64,000 bases of DNA from a candidate division TM6 bacterium SOIL31 (GTDB lineage Bacteria > Babelota > Babeliae > Babelales > Vermiphilaceae). Position 1 is the stretch's first letter, and each line of letters starts with the position of its first letter. The notes beneath the pieces are model-generated. The model was not told the origin of the DNA. It did no database searches and saw only the letters and a list, made by a program, of their open reading frames with translations. Below are positions 8,898-17,699 of the stretch, one piece after another. A program made the translations under genes and the position numbers. The stretch is from assembly GCA_001468865.1 (NCBI GenBank), contig LDIY01000006.1:21233-85232 (forward strand). Reading direction: 5' to 3'.

Positions 8898-9680
8898 GTG
8901 GCATATTCACAAGGCATTCCTTTAAAAAAACAGTTCGGACAACATTTTTTACGAGATACTCGCATCGTTCACAACATGATCTTTGCCGTAGAAATCAAAC
9001 CCACCACATCAATTTTTGAAATTGGTTGTGGTGATGGTTTTTTAACCAAATATATTTTGGCAACACCTGCAGCACGATTAAAGATTTTTGAAATTGATCC
9101 TGATTGGGCTAACTACGTTCAAGAAACCTACAAAGATGAACGCATGACAATGATTCTTGATAACTTTCTTGATATTGATCTGAAAGAACAACTCACTGAA
9201 CACGCTCCGTGGACAGTGCTTGCCAATTTGCCCTATCAAGTAACGTTTCCTATTCTGCATCGCTTTCAAGAATACCGCCATTTTCTAAAAGAAGGTGTGG
9301 TGATGATTCAAGAAGAAGTTGCACAAAAACTTGTCAAAACAAAGGGACGTGGATACGGATATCCATCACTCTTTTTTCAGCACTATTTTGCATTGAAATT
9401 GTTAGACAAAGTTCCGCCAACAGCATTTCACCCTGCTCCTAAAGTATTTTCTCGTCTTATTTATTTTAAACCTCATACAAACGTTATTCCCATTCCCGAT
9501 GAAGAAAAGTTTTGGAAGTTCATTAAGCATTGCTTTAAGCAACCACGACGTACATTAAAAAATAATTTGATGCATACGCATTATGCAGTGGAAAAGATTA
9601 GTGATGACGTGTTGGGGTTGCGAGCGCAAGAGATGGGGATGAAGGATTTATTGGGGATTTGGGAGCGGATCAGGAATTAG
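8898..9680 (+). CDS. rsmA: 16S rRNA adenine-N6,N6 dimethyltransferase
   Basis: A 260-residue KsgA/RsmA enzyme that dimethylates the two adjacent adenines in the 3'-terminal hairpin of 16S rRNA, using S-adenosylmethionine. Visible: KKQFGQHFLRD at the start, the SAM-binding glycine loop FEIGCGDGF, the acidic EIDPDW, the catalytic ANLPYQVTFPIL (NLPY), and the C-terminal helical domain with FKQPRRTLKNNL. The start codon is GTG; it gives the full N-terminal signature and has AAAGG upstream. The gene follows the exported hydrolase by 15 bases and may share its transcript. Confidence 0.95.
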   Translation: MAYSQGIPLKKQFGQHFLRDTRIVHNMIFAVEIKPTTSIFEIGCGDGFLTKYILATPAARLKIFEIDPDWANYVQETYKDERMTMILDNFLDIDLKEQLTEHAPWTVLANLPYQVTFPILHRFQEYRHFLKEGVVMIQEEVAQKLVKTKGRGYGYPSLFFQHYFALKLLDKVPPTAFHPAPKVFSRLIYFKPHTNVIPIPDEEKFWKFIKHCFKQPRRTLKNNLMHTHYAVEKISDDVLGLRAQEMGMKDLLGIWERIRN

Positions 9681-9689
9681 TGCTATACT
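9681..9689 (+). promoter_or_regulatory. extended -10 promoter element (TGCTATACT)
   Basis: TGCTATACT right after the rsmA stop and about 45 bases before the ATG at 9734. The same nonamer occurs before trhO and tgt. No convincing -35 box is present. Confidence 0.4.
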
Positions 9690-9733
9690 TAACACAACCT
9701 AATTGCTTCAATTTTTAAAACAAGTATCTCTTT

Positions 9734-10417
9734 ATGAATATTAAATTACTTTTATACATATTCTTTTGCATGCCATATTCACTATTAAATGCTATGGATA
9801 CGGATCCGGCCCATTTAGCAAAAGAAGAGATATGTATTCTTATGGCACCCTTAGTTGTAAAAACAAATAATTTTGTAAAAACGAATAATAATGTTTATAA
9901 AATTGAACTAATGCATAAACGCGATCAGCTCGATATCTATAGCACCTTAAAAAATTATACTGCTTATATTACAATGGAAAATTTTTACTGCAAACGTTCT
10001 CTTTTTTCGCTAACGATCGCCTCTCCTTTATTAAAAGTAGAATGGGGCGATATGCCAATTCCAGCTAACATTTTAGAATTAAACGAAAAAAAAGAATGTG
10101 TATCCAGCAAAAAACCATTCCAGCACATTGCATCGGCTCTCCGACGACTACACCAACTTGATCCTCAGGAAAAAGTTTGCATGATTTTAGAACAAGTCGA
10201 TGATCAAGGAAATATTTTGCTTCCGAATAAAGATAAAAAATTTTGTCTTCTTATCGAAGAACGAAGCTGTGAGGTAATTAGAAACGCAGATGGAATGATA
10301 CAACATATTGAAAAAGAACATACCGAAAGACAATATCGTTTTCTCAAAATAAGCGTAGGATCGGCAATAGCAATGATCTTTGCCTTTGCATATTACCTAA
10401 AATACTTATCAAAATAA
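9734..10417 (+). CDS. exported, C-terminally membrane-anchored protein of unknown function
   Basis: A 227-residue protein with a signal peptide (1-20, cleavage before MDTDPAH) and a C-terminal membrane helix (about 206-222) followed by a short Lys tail. The middle is a mixed alpha/beta region with no motif I recognise. Topology is predicted as a periplasmic domain anchored in the inner membrane by its C-terminus. An extended -10 element lies about 45 bases upstream. Its last 9 bases overlap the convergent kinase gene. Confidence 0.7.
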   Translation: MNIKLLLYIFFCMPYSLLNAMDTDPAHLAKEEICILMAPLVVKTNNFVKTNNNVYKIELMHKRDQLDIYSTLKNYTAYITMENFYCKRSLFSLTIASPLLKVEWGDMPIPANILELNEKKECVSSKKPFQHIASALRRLHQLDPQEKVCMILEQVDDQGNILLPNKDKKFCLLIEERSCEVIRNADGMIQHIEKEHTERQYRFLKISVGSAIAMIFAFAYYLKYLSK

Positions 10418-10921
10418 TTGTAGAATTACCTCACACGCCTCTTGAACAGAAACAACAGAAGTATCAATAATTAAATCAATGGGCCACGTAGAACTTTTAT
10501 CAAAAGAGCTCATAACAAAATCCCGACACCGTGCAGCTCTCTGTGCACTACGCTGCAAATAGTGAGTACGTTTTGTATCTCGCTCTAAAAGAATATCTAA
10601 AGGAGCAGTAACAATAATTTTAGTAATTGTTGCGGCTCCTTTTAATTTTTTTTCCATCTGAGGTTCATACGTATTTGTATCGATGATAACGTTTATATTG
10701 TTGCGTAAATACTCATTAGTTTTTGCTAGTAAAAGTTCTATATTTTCTTCTACTTCATCAAAATCTACCACCACCCATTCTTCTTTTTTTGCATTAAACT
10801 GCTTACATACATATTTTGAAAGCGTTGACTTACCAGCACAGGATGGTCCCATGAGTATGATTACTTGCGTAGATTCAATTCTCAGCACAAAGCAGCATAA
10901 AAATATAATGATATTTTTCAT
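10409..10921 (-). CDS. P-loop kinase-like protein with a predicted signal peptide
   Basis: A 170-residue protein. Residues 1-17 look like a signal peptide (MKNIIIFLCCFVLRIES). Directly after it comes a nucleoside/zeta-type kinase fold: Walker A GPSCAGKST (25-33), a VVVDFDEVEE acidic strand, VIIDTN and a lid with RxxxRAARCR. Similar folds include chloramphenicol phosphotransferase-like and zeta-toxin-like kinases, but the substrate cannot be read. If the N-terminus is cleaved, an ATP-using enzyme is exported, which is odd in the periplasm and sensible only beyond it. Alternatively the hydrophobic start is an anchor. The ATG overlaps the stop of the F-box/ankyrin gene (ATGA), so the two are translationally coupled. 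Confidence 0.78.
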   Translation of the reverse strand: MKNIIIFLCCFVLRIESTQVIILMGPSCAGKSTLSKYVCKQFNAKKEEWVVVDFDEVEENIELLLAKTNEYLRNNINVIIDTNTYEPQMEKKLKGAATITKIIVTAPLDILLERDTKRTHYLQRSAQRAARCRDFVMSSFDKSSTWPIDLIIDTSVVSVQEACEVILQLF

Positions 10922-11973
10922 TTGCTTCTGCTGTTAAAATCTACTGCCGCCTTTTGCAACAAATTAATAAGTAGTTGATTCCCACTTTCTTCAGCCAGTG
11001 CAAGCGGCGTTTTTCCATCCCTATTCATAGCCAGAGGATTTGCACCCTTTTCAAGTAACTGTTCTGCAATCATACAAATAAATGGAGCTCTTTGCATTTC
11101 CTGTTGGCAACCCTGATTGCAATGATTTTGACCAGAAGCATGGTTCTTGAGTCCATAAAAACAACAATGCAACGGTGTATCCTTATTACCATCTCGGTAA
11201 TTAACTTTGAATGCTTTATGTTGCAACAAATCAGAAATTACCGATGTATTAAAAAATCTTAAAGCTAACAGAGAGGCATTTTGTTTGGAAGGTATCCACA
11301 TATGGTCATTCCATCTAAATTTTGAGGATGTTAGGATATTAATATCAGCGCAATTGCTGATAAGCCATTGCGCTATTTCATCACTTTTTTTTAAAATGTT
11401 TAAGTATATCGGTACAGAATATCTCGGTACAAGCAGAATCTTAAGTAACACTGTTGGCACCTCTTTTTCATAAGTAAAATCTAAATCCAAGCCTAATGAT
11501 TTCATTTTATTGGCATCGCTGATAATAAAATTATGCCAATTGCAATCGGAATAAAAAAAGGCTCTTTGCAGGGCAAGCCGTTTATTGGCAGCTCTTGTGC
11601 ATAACATTCTCGCAACATCTATATCAGAACAACGATAGCGTTTAGAAAGCTGTTTAATCCATCCAAGAGTTCTTTGATTATCATTCACATAATCATTAAG
11701 AAATTTATTGGTACAAGCAAGCGCATTAAAAATTTGCGCTGCTTCTCTTAACGTTTCTGCGCTACTATGAGTTGCGATGAATCGAACAATATTTATGTCT
11801 ATCTCTTTTGGAAAATCAGGACGAAATGTTCCTCGATAAACATTAGTTTTTTCTATTTTTGGTCTTTCATAACAATACGACCTGGCGCGACGACATTTCA
11901 TTTTCGTCAACATCGCATGTGTGTGAATTGAAGAAATGCTGAAGATGATTAAGATGAGTGTTTTTTTGTTCAT
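10918..11973 (-). CDS. exported F-box-like / ankyrin-repeat protein
   Basis: A 351-residue member of the family at 2984 and 6216. Signal peptide 1-20 ends before MLTKMK; a basic Cys/Arg region follows. The F-box-like motif is FPKEIDINIVRFIATHSS (about 53-70) with a helix to FLNDYVND (about 97). The linker carries LSKRYRCSD and NKRLALQ (about 109-136), then LDLDFTY. Ankyrin-like repeats occupy about 190-345 (SLLALRFFN, DGNKDTPLHCCFYG, KGANPLAMNRDGKTPLALAEESGN). The start was placed at the ATG giving the signal peptide; the upstream open frame runs through a repeat element. It is coupled to the exported kinase downstream by an ATGA overlap. Confidence 0.8.
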   Translation of the reverse strand: MNKKTLILIIFSISSIHTHAMLTKMKCRRARSYCYERPKIEKTNVYRGTFRPDFPKEIDINIVRFIATHSSAETLREAAQIFNALACTNKFLNDYVNDNQRTLGWIKQLSKRYRCSDIDVARMLCTRAANKRLALQRAFFYSDCNWHNFIISDANKMKSLGLDLDFTYEKEVPTVLLKILLVPRYSVPIYLNILKKSDEIAQWLISNCADINILTSSKFRWNDHMWIPSKQNASLLALRFFNTSVISDLLQHKAFKVNYRDGNKDTPLHCCFYGLKNHASGQNHCNQGCQQEMQRAPFICMIAEQLLEKGANPLAMNRDGKTPLALAEESGNQLLINLLQKAAVDFNSRSK

Positions 11974-11992
11974 GATGATTTTCTTTTGTTTA

Positions 11993-12049
11993 ACCCTTCG
12001 ACACTTCCTCCTTCGCATAAAGCTTCGGAGGACACAGCAGGGCGAACGG
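11993..12049 (-). repeat. REP-like dispersed element (ACCC...CGG orientation)
   Basis: Begins ACCCTTCGACA and ends CAGGGCGAACGG. The ends match the paired elements near 17.8, 34.4 and 44.6 kb; the middle differs (CCTCCTTCG...CTTCGGAGG, itself palindromic). It lies just upstream of the ankyrin gene start. Confidence 0.7.
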
Positions 12050-12070
12050 GGTTGGGATTTTTCTTTTTTC

Positions 12071-12161
12071 CGTTCGTACTGATACTTCGTCAAGCTCAGT
12101 AGTAACGCCCGCTTGCTTGCCCGCAGAAGCTTTAGCGAAGGCGGGTCGAAGTATACGAACG
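12071..12161. repeat. second palindromic element next to the REP-like unit
   Basis: The ends are inverted copies: CGTTCGTAC at the left and GTATACGAACG at the right. An inner pair CGCCCGC / GCGGGTCG and AGCTTTAGCGAAGGCG are visible. It can fold into one long hairpin. It may be a composite of degenerate REP-like units. Confidence 0.5.
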
Positions 12162-12240
12162 TTTTTGTATTGGACTGTTCTACTGAGCGTGTGCCCGCGA
12201 AAGTAGGGCCGTAATTGAGTCGCTAATACAAGAATGATGG

Positions 12241-12413
12241 AAAAAAAAAGTGAATTAAAATAGAGACTTATAACCTATTGAAACATCTGTATGAGCGAAT
12301 TAGGCTGTGAAGCCTGTGAACAGACTGAGAGCGAGTTATGTTTCACAGGAATCCAAGGGAACCATTGGTGTCCGTGGTGTGGAGGGTTGACAAGAACCCT
12401 TCACGTACAATTT
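12241..12413. other. structured non-coding stretch between mreB and the repeat cluster
   Basis: Richer in G+C than most intergenic DNA here. Contains a perfect 8-bp inverted repeat (CCTGTGAA at 12313, TTCACAGG at 12342) and a hairpin AGGGTT/AACCCT around 12383-12400, directly downstream of mreB on its strand. The latter could end mreB transcription but lacks a clean T run. The short frame across it (12291-12515) runs into mreB and is not convincing. With the two repeats before it, this fills the only gene-free gap longer than 300 bases (11974-12413). Confidence 0.4.
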
Positions 12414-13466
<1,053 letters not shown>

Positions 13467-13488
13467 CTATTTTCCTTAATTATCATTT

Positions 13489-14715
13489 TTAATACGCAAT
13501 TTCGACACCTAATGATATCTTATTTGTTTTTGCAACATTATGAGATTCAAACAGCATCGCAGGAACATCCCATCTAAAGAAAAGAATTGGATCTATAGGA
13601 TGCTTTGTATTTTGCTTACCAAAATCATAAAAGATATCAACCGTAAAATAATCCGATCCCCATTTAGATCTTTTTTCCACTTGCGATAAATCTACCGGAA
13701 ACTGTGGATCACACCGACGATCGCACCAATTATCTTTCCAGTGGGCGGTGAGTGTGTAATGAAGCCCCACACCAAGACCTCCACGCATATTTTCTAAAAT
13801 AAAATAAGGTGAAAATGCGAGCGTTGGCCCTGGATTGATGTGCGCGGGCCCCACAATAGGCCCAAAAATATTTGGTTCACTTGCAACCATTGGCATGCGA
13901 GCTATTGTTGTTCGCGCAAAGCGTTTACTGATCTGCAACAAAAAGCCAACTTTAATATCTTCTTTTAGTTCAAATAACGCATCACCTTTTACATACATAC
14001 CACCAAATCCATTGCCACCATAAGGAATGGATGCAGCATTATATAAAACCGTTTTGACGCCGGTTGGTATATAACCACCGACGGATAAACCTGCCCAAAT
14101 TCTGCGACATTTGAGTGTATATTCCCACATGCTGCCACCGCGAAAAAAAAGATCTATATCACTGATACCATGCTGTGCTGAATCATTTTCAATCAATCCA
14201 ATTTCTTCAAATGCAAGACGCCGTGATTGTTCAATTTCTGCAATGTCACCCGGTTTAAGATGACGCGCTCTCTGCGTATCTAATAAAAAGGTCTGACGAC
14301 TATTAGTTTTAAAAAATAATAGTTCAGCACCAAATGCCCAATGACATCCAAGATTTTGGTAATAACGCAGTGCAAAGCCTTCACCTTGAATACGTCCATT
14401 AACAAAAAAGGGAAGCTCGTGTCCCAATAAATCCGAACGCAAAGGAGTTTTGCCGGTAATTTCTAATAACGATGTTGCCAGCGTATTTAAATCGAATATT
14501 CCAAATAATTCCGGAATACCAATCGTTTTTTCATCAGTTGCAAATGCTTCACTTGCCGTTATTGCAAGAAAGGAAAGTTCAAACGATGAAGGCAAATCTG
14601 CTATGAAAAATTGTTGTGGTAAGAATAAAGGAATAAATCGGTTATCATAAATTTCAGCACGCACCAGCTGAGATATACCTAAAAGAATGATTAAAAAAGA
14701 AAATTTTTTCGACAT
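13489..14715 (-). CDS. outer-membrane beta-barrel protein
   Basis: A 408-residue protein with a signal peptide (1-20, cleavage after VRA). Alternating hydrophobic/aromatic strands run throughout (for example FALRYYQNLGCHWAFGAELLFF, shown here in part as strand pairs) and the chain ends in Tyr (LGVEIAY), the usual signal for barrel insertion. Gly-rich turns such as GGNGFGGMYVKG support a porin-like barrel. The start at 14715 was chosen because it yields a proper signal peptide; an open frame continues to 14826. It implies a true outer membrane. Substrate unknown. Located 25 bases upstream of mreB on the same strand. Confidence 0.75.
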   Translation of the reverse strand: MSKKFSFLIILLGISQLVRAEIYDNRFIPLFLPQQFFIADLPSSFELSFLAITASEAFATDEKTIGIPELFGIFDLNTLATSLLEITGKTPLRSDLLGHELPFFVNGRIQGEGFALRYYQNLGCHWAFGAELLFFKTNSRQTFLLDTQRARHLKPGDIAEIEQSRRLAFEEIGLIENDSAQHGISDIDLFFRGGSMWEYTLKCRRIWAGLSVGGYIPTGVKTVLYNAASIPYGGNGFGGMYVKGDALFELKEDIKVGFLLQISKRFARTTIARMPMVASEPNIFGPIVGPAHINPGPTLAFSPYFILENMRGGLGVGLHYTLTAHWKDNWCDRRCDPQFPVDLSQVEKRSKWGSDYFTVDIFYDFGKQNTKHPIDPILFFRWDVPAMLFESHNVAKTNKISLGVEIAY

Positions 14716-14891
14716 TGAACTACCCTGCTTATAAAACCCATGCTTTGCTGTTCTTTGCATAGGAACCTCAATTAAAGATTTCTGATTCTGTATCATCATA
14801 GCGCATTTTCGCTTTTTTAAAAGCACAAAGCTTCCTTAAAATGATCGACTCATCCTATGTGTTCTTCATAGCTTTATGGCAAGGAGAAAGC

Positions 14892-14921
14892 TTGTCGAAG
14901 AATAGTAAATCATGGTACAAT
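14892..14921 (+). promoter_or_regulatory. putative promoter for glmU-sbcD
   Basis: TTGTCG, 18 bases, TACAAT, ending 44 bases before the glmU ATG. A moderate match to the sigma-70 consensus; the -35 box lies within an AGCTTGTCGAAG stretch that resembles degenerate REP sequence. Confidence 0.4.
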
Positions 14922-14965
14922 CAACCCACAACTTTTAATAAAAAATAAATTCGAAAACCAATGAT

Positions 14966-16429
14966 ATGAATAATAATCTTCAAGCCATTATTTTAGCGGC
15001 CGGAAAATCAACACGTTTTAATACCGAAAAAACTAAATTAGCGCAGTCCATATGCGGTCAACCGATGATCTTGTTTGCAACAAAACTGTTGGAACAACTG
15101 AACATTTTCACTACCGTTGTGGTGGGATACCAAGCAGAAATTATAAAAAACATTATTACCACCGCACATGGCGAAACGGTTGCATTCGTAACACAGGAAA
15201 AACAAGAAGGAACTGGTCATGCACTGGCATGCAGCAAAGCATCATGGAATTATGATTACATCCTTGTTTTAAACGGTGACGTCCCGCTTGTCACTGCAGA
15301 AACTATTACTACGCTTTATGAAGAACACATAAAAACGGGTGCTGCCATCAGCTTTGTTACCGCTTATAACCCTGATGATTCTGCATCGTATGGTAGAATT
15401 GTAAAAACAGATACTACTATTGCTATTGTGGAAGCAAAAGATTTTACCGGTGATGCAACACAACATTGCTTTATTAATGCGGGAATTTATCTCATTAATA
15501 AAGATTTTTTAATTAATTACATTGCAACACTGAATGATAATAACGCAAACAAGGAATTTTATATTACGGATCTTGTTAAAATAGCAAGTGAAAATAATCT
15601 TACGATCACTACGATCAATGCACCGTTTGATACCATCCGCGGCATTAATACATTTCAAGAATTATGGGTAGCAGAACAGATAAAACGCTTGGAACTAATC
15701 AATTATTGGATGGATCATGGCGTACGCTTTATGTTGCCATCAACAGTTACTCTTGATCTTACCACCACTATTGGAGAAGGATCGCAGATTGGGGGTAATG
15801 TACATCTGCACAATACCATTCTTGGAACAAATTGTATCATTAAAGAATTCTCTTCATTAGAGAATGTTATTCTAGAAAATGAGGCCATTATTGATTCTCA
15901 TTGCGTCCTTAAAAATGCATACATTAAAACTGGCGCTCATGTCGGCCCCTTTGCACATTTACGCTCTAATGTTACCATTGAAACACACAGCATCATTGGC
16001 AATTTTGTTGAAATTAAAAACAGCATTATTGGAACACATACTAAAGCAAAACATTTAACGTATATTGGTGATGCAGTCGTTGGCGCTCGCGTCAACATCG
16101 GAGCAGGCACTATCACGTGCAACTATGATGGTGTCAATAAAAATAGAACAATAATTAAAGATGATGCATTTATTGGCAGCAACAATACTCTCATTGCCCC
16201 GATCATGATTGGCCACAATGCCTTTACTGCCGCAGGATCAACACTCACAGAAGATGTTCCTGATAATGCATTGGCAATTGCACGCGAGCCACAGATCAAT
16301 AAAAATGATTACGCGCTCAAATTAAAAAATCCTACTACTCGACAAAAAAAGATCAAAGAGAATGTTGATGATTTTTCATTCATTGGTGCACGCCTGATTA
16401 ACCCTGATACATCCACAGATGAAACATGA
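14966..16429 (+). CDS. glmU: bifunctional GlmU: N-acetylglucosamine-1-phosphate uridyltransferase / glucosamine-1-phosphate acetyltransferase
   Basis: A 487-residue two-domain enzyme making UDP-N-acetylglucosamine for wall and envelope glycans. The N-terminal pyrophosphorylase has LAAGKSTRF (10-18), EQEGTGHALA and LNGDVPLV. The C-terminal half is a left-handed beta helix of hexapeptide repeats (about 245-460) with NFVEIKNS, LTYIGDAVVGARVNIGAG (shown in part), TCNYDGVNK and FIGSNNTLIAP, then TEDVPDNALAIAREPQ. The last four bases overlap the sbcD start (ATGA). Confidence 0.96.
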   Translation: MNNNLQAIILAAGKSTRFNTEKTKLAQSICGQPMILFATKLLEQLNIFTTVVVGYQAEIIKNIITTAHGETVAFVTQEKQEGTGHALACSKASWNYDYILVLNGDVPLVTAETITTLYEEHIKTGAAISFVTAYNPDDSASYGRIVKTDTTIAIVEAKDFTGDATQHCFINAGIYLINKDFLINYIATLNDNNANKEFYITDLVKIASENNLTITTINAPFDTIRGINTFQELWVAEQIKRLELINYWMDHGVRFMLPSTVTLDLTTTIGEGSQIGGNVHLHNTILGTNCIIKEFSSLENVILENEAIIDSHCVLKNAYIKTGAHVGPFAHLRSNVTIETHSIIGNFVEIKNSIIGTHTKAKHLTYIGDAVVGARVNIGAGTITCNYDGVNKNRTIIKDDAFIGSNNTLIAPIMIGHNAFTAAGSTLTEDVPDNALAIAREPQINKNDYALKLKNPTTRQKKIKENVDDFSFIGARLINPDTSTDET

Positions 16430-17682
16430 AAAATGCTATAAAATTCATCCACACTGCAGACATCCATTTTGGCATGGAAAATTATGGAAGAATTGATGCC
16501 AAAACAGGAATACATACACGCCTCCTTGATTTTGAAAAAGCGCTCAATACGTGTATTGATATGGCTATTAAAGAATCGGTAGATTTCTTCTTATTTGCAG
16601 GAGACGCGTATAAAACACACAACCCAAGTCAGACTCAACAAAAATTACTCTTCAAATGTTTTTTGCGTTTATATAAAGCTGGCATTCCTATTGTCATTGT
16701 CATTGGCAATCATGATCATCCGCTGAGCTTTGGTAAAGCTCATGCGCTTGATATGTTGGGAGAAATTCCTCTTGAAGGTTTTCATGTTTTTGCAAAACCA
16801 GGCTCCCTTACACTGCAAACCAAAAATGGCCCCATCACCATTGTTGGTATTCCCTGGCCTACACGTAATTCAATTGCTATTGCTGATAAACATCTTGAAA
16901 AAACAAATGCTGAACTGACCGAATATATTTCACGCGCAGTTGCACATATTATTAGTGATTACGCACAAAAAATTGATCAAACAATACCCGCCGTTCTTGC
17001 AAGCCACATCACCGTTAACACGGGAATATTTTCTGGCTCAGAAAAACGAGCAATTTATGGCAACGATCCGATGCTTATGCCTTCACAACTTGCTTTAAAA
17101 CCATTTGATTATGTTGCGCTCGGGCATTTGCATCGCCATCAAAATCTTAACCTTTCAGGATATCCTGCCGTTGTTTATTCCGGCTCCATTGAACGCATTG
17201 ATTTTGGGGAACATAAAGAAGAAAAGGGGTTTTGTTTGGTAACCATTCCAGAAAAAGGAAAAGCGATCTATGAATTTATTGAGCTCGTTACAAGGCCCTT
17301 CATTCAGATTGAAGTAACGCTCGTTTCTGGCACACCACAAACAGATCAAATTATTGCAGCAATACAAAAACGCGATCTTAAAGATGCGATTGTAAAAATT
17401 ATTTATCATATACCTGCAGGCAAAAAAGATATGGTTGATTTGCGCACCGTTGAACTTGCATGCAGCGACGCACTTGATCTTATTAGCGTGATACCAGTGC
17501 ATAATTTTGAAACACGTGAAAAAAGAAACTGCGCGTTAAAAGTATCTATGGATTTACCGACATTACTTGGCAGTTATTTTGCCACAAAGCCTGAGCTGAA
17601 TGATAAGCGGAATGATCTTATTGAAAAGGCGATGGTTCTTTGGCAAGATCATCTTGCTCAACAGGAAGAACAGCAGGGGTGA
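16426..17682 (+). CDS. sbcD: SbcD/Mre11-type exonuclease subunit
   Basis: A 418-residue metallophosphoesterase-type nuclease. Metal ligands are visible in order: HTADIHFG (Asp12, His14), FAGDAY, GNHDHP, a His in ASHITVN and GHLHRH. The ~120 C-terminal residues match the capping region. SbcD pairs with the SMC-like ATPase SbcC to open hairpins and protein-blocked DNA ends. No sbcC is adjacent or elsewhere in the window. The ATG overlaps the glmU stop by 4 bases, so it is translated from the glmU message. Confidence 0.9.
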   Translation: MKNAIKFIHTADIHFGMENYGRIDAKTGIHTRLLDFEKALNTCIDMAIKESVDFFLFAGDAYKTHNPSQTQQKLLFKCFLRLYKAGIPIVIVIGNHDHPLSFGKAHALDMLGEIPLEGFHVFAKPGSLTLQTKNGPITIVGIPWPTRNSIAIADKHLEKTNAELTEYISRAVAHIISDYAQKIDQTIPAVLASHITVNTGIFSGSEKRAIYGNDPMLMPSQLALKPFDYVALGHLHRHQNLNLSGYPAVVYSGSIERIDFGEHKEEKGFCLVTIPEKGKAIYEFIELVTRPFIQIEVTLVSGTPQTDQIIAAIQKRDLKDAIVKIIYHIPAGKKDMVDLRTVELACSDALDLISVIPVHNFETREKRNCALKVSMDLPTLLGSYFATKPELNDKRNDLIEKAMVLWQDHLAQQEEQQG

Positions 17683-17699
17683 TGTGTTGGGATAAGCGC

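Noticed and set aside
11974..12413. Insertion sequence in the repeat-rich gap
   Set aside because: No transposase frame, no terminal repeats with target duplication.
14850..14905. Possible further REP-like unit before glmU
   Set aside because: Only AGCTTGTCGAAG is shared; the diagnostic GTTCGCCCTGAG end is absent.
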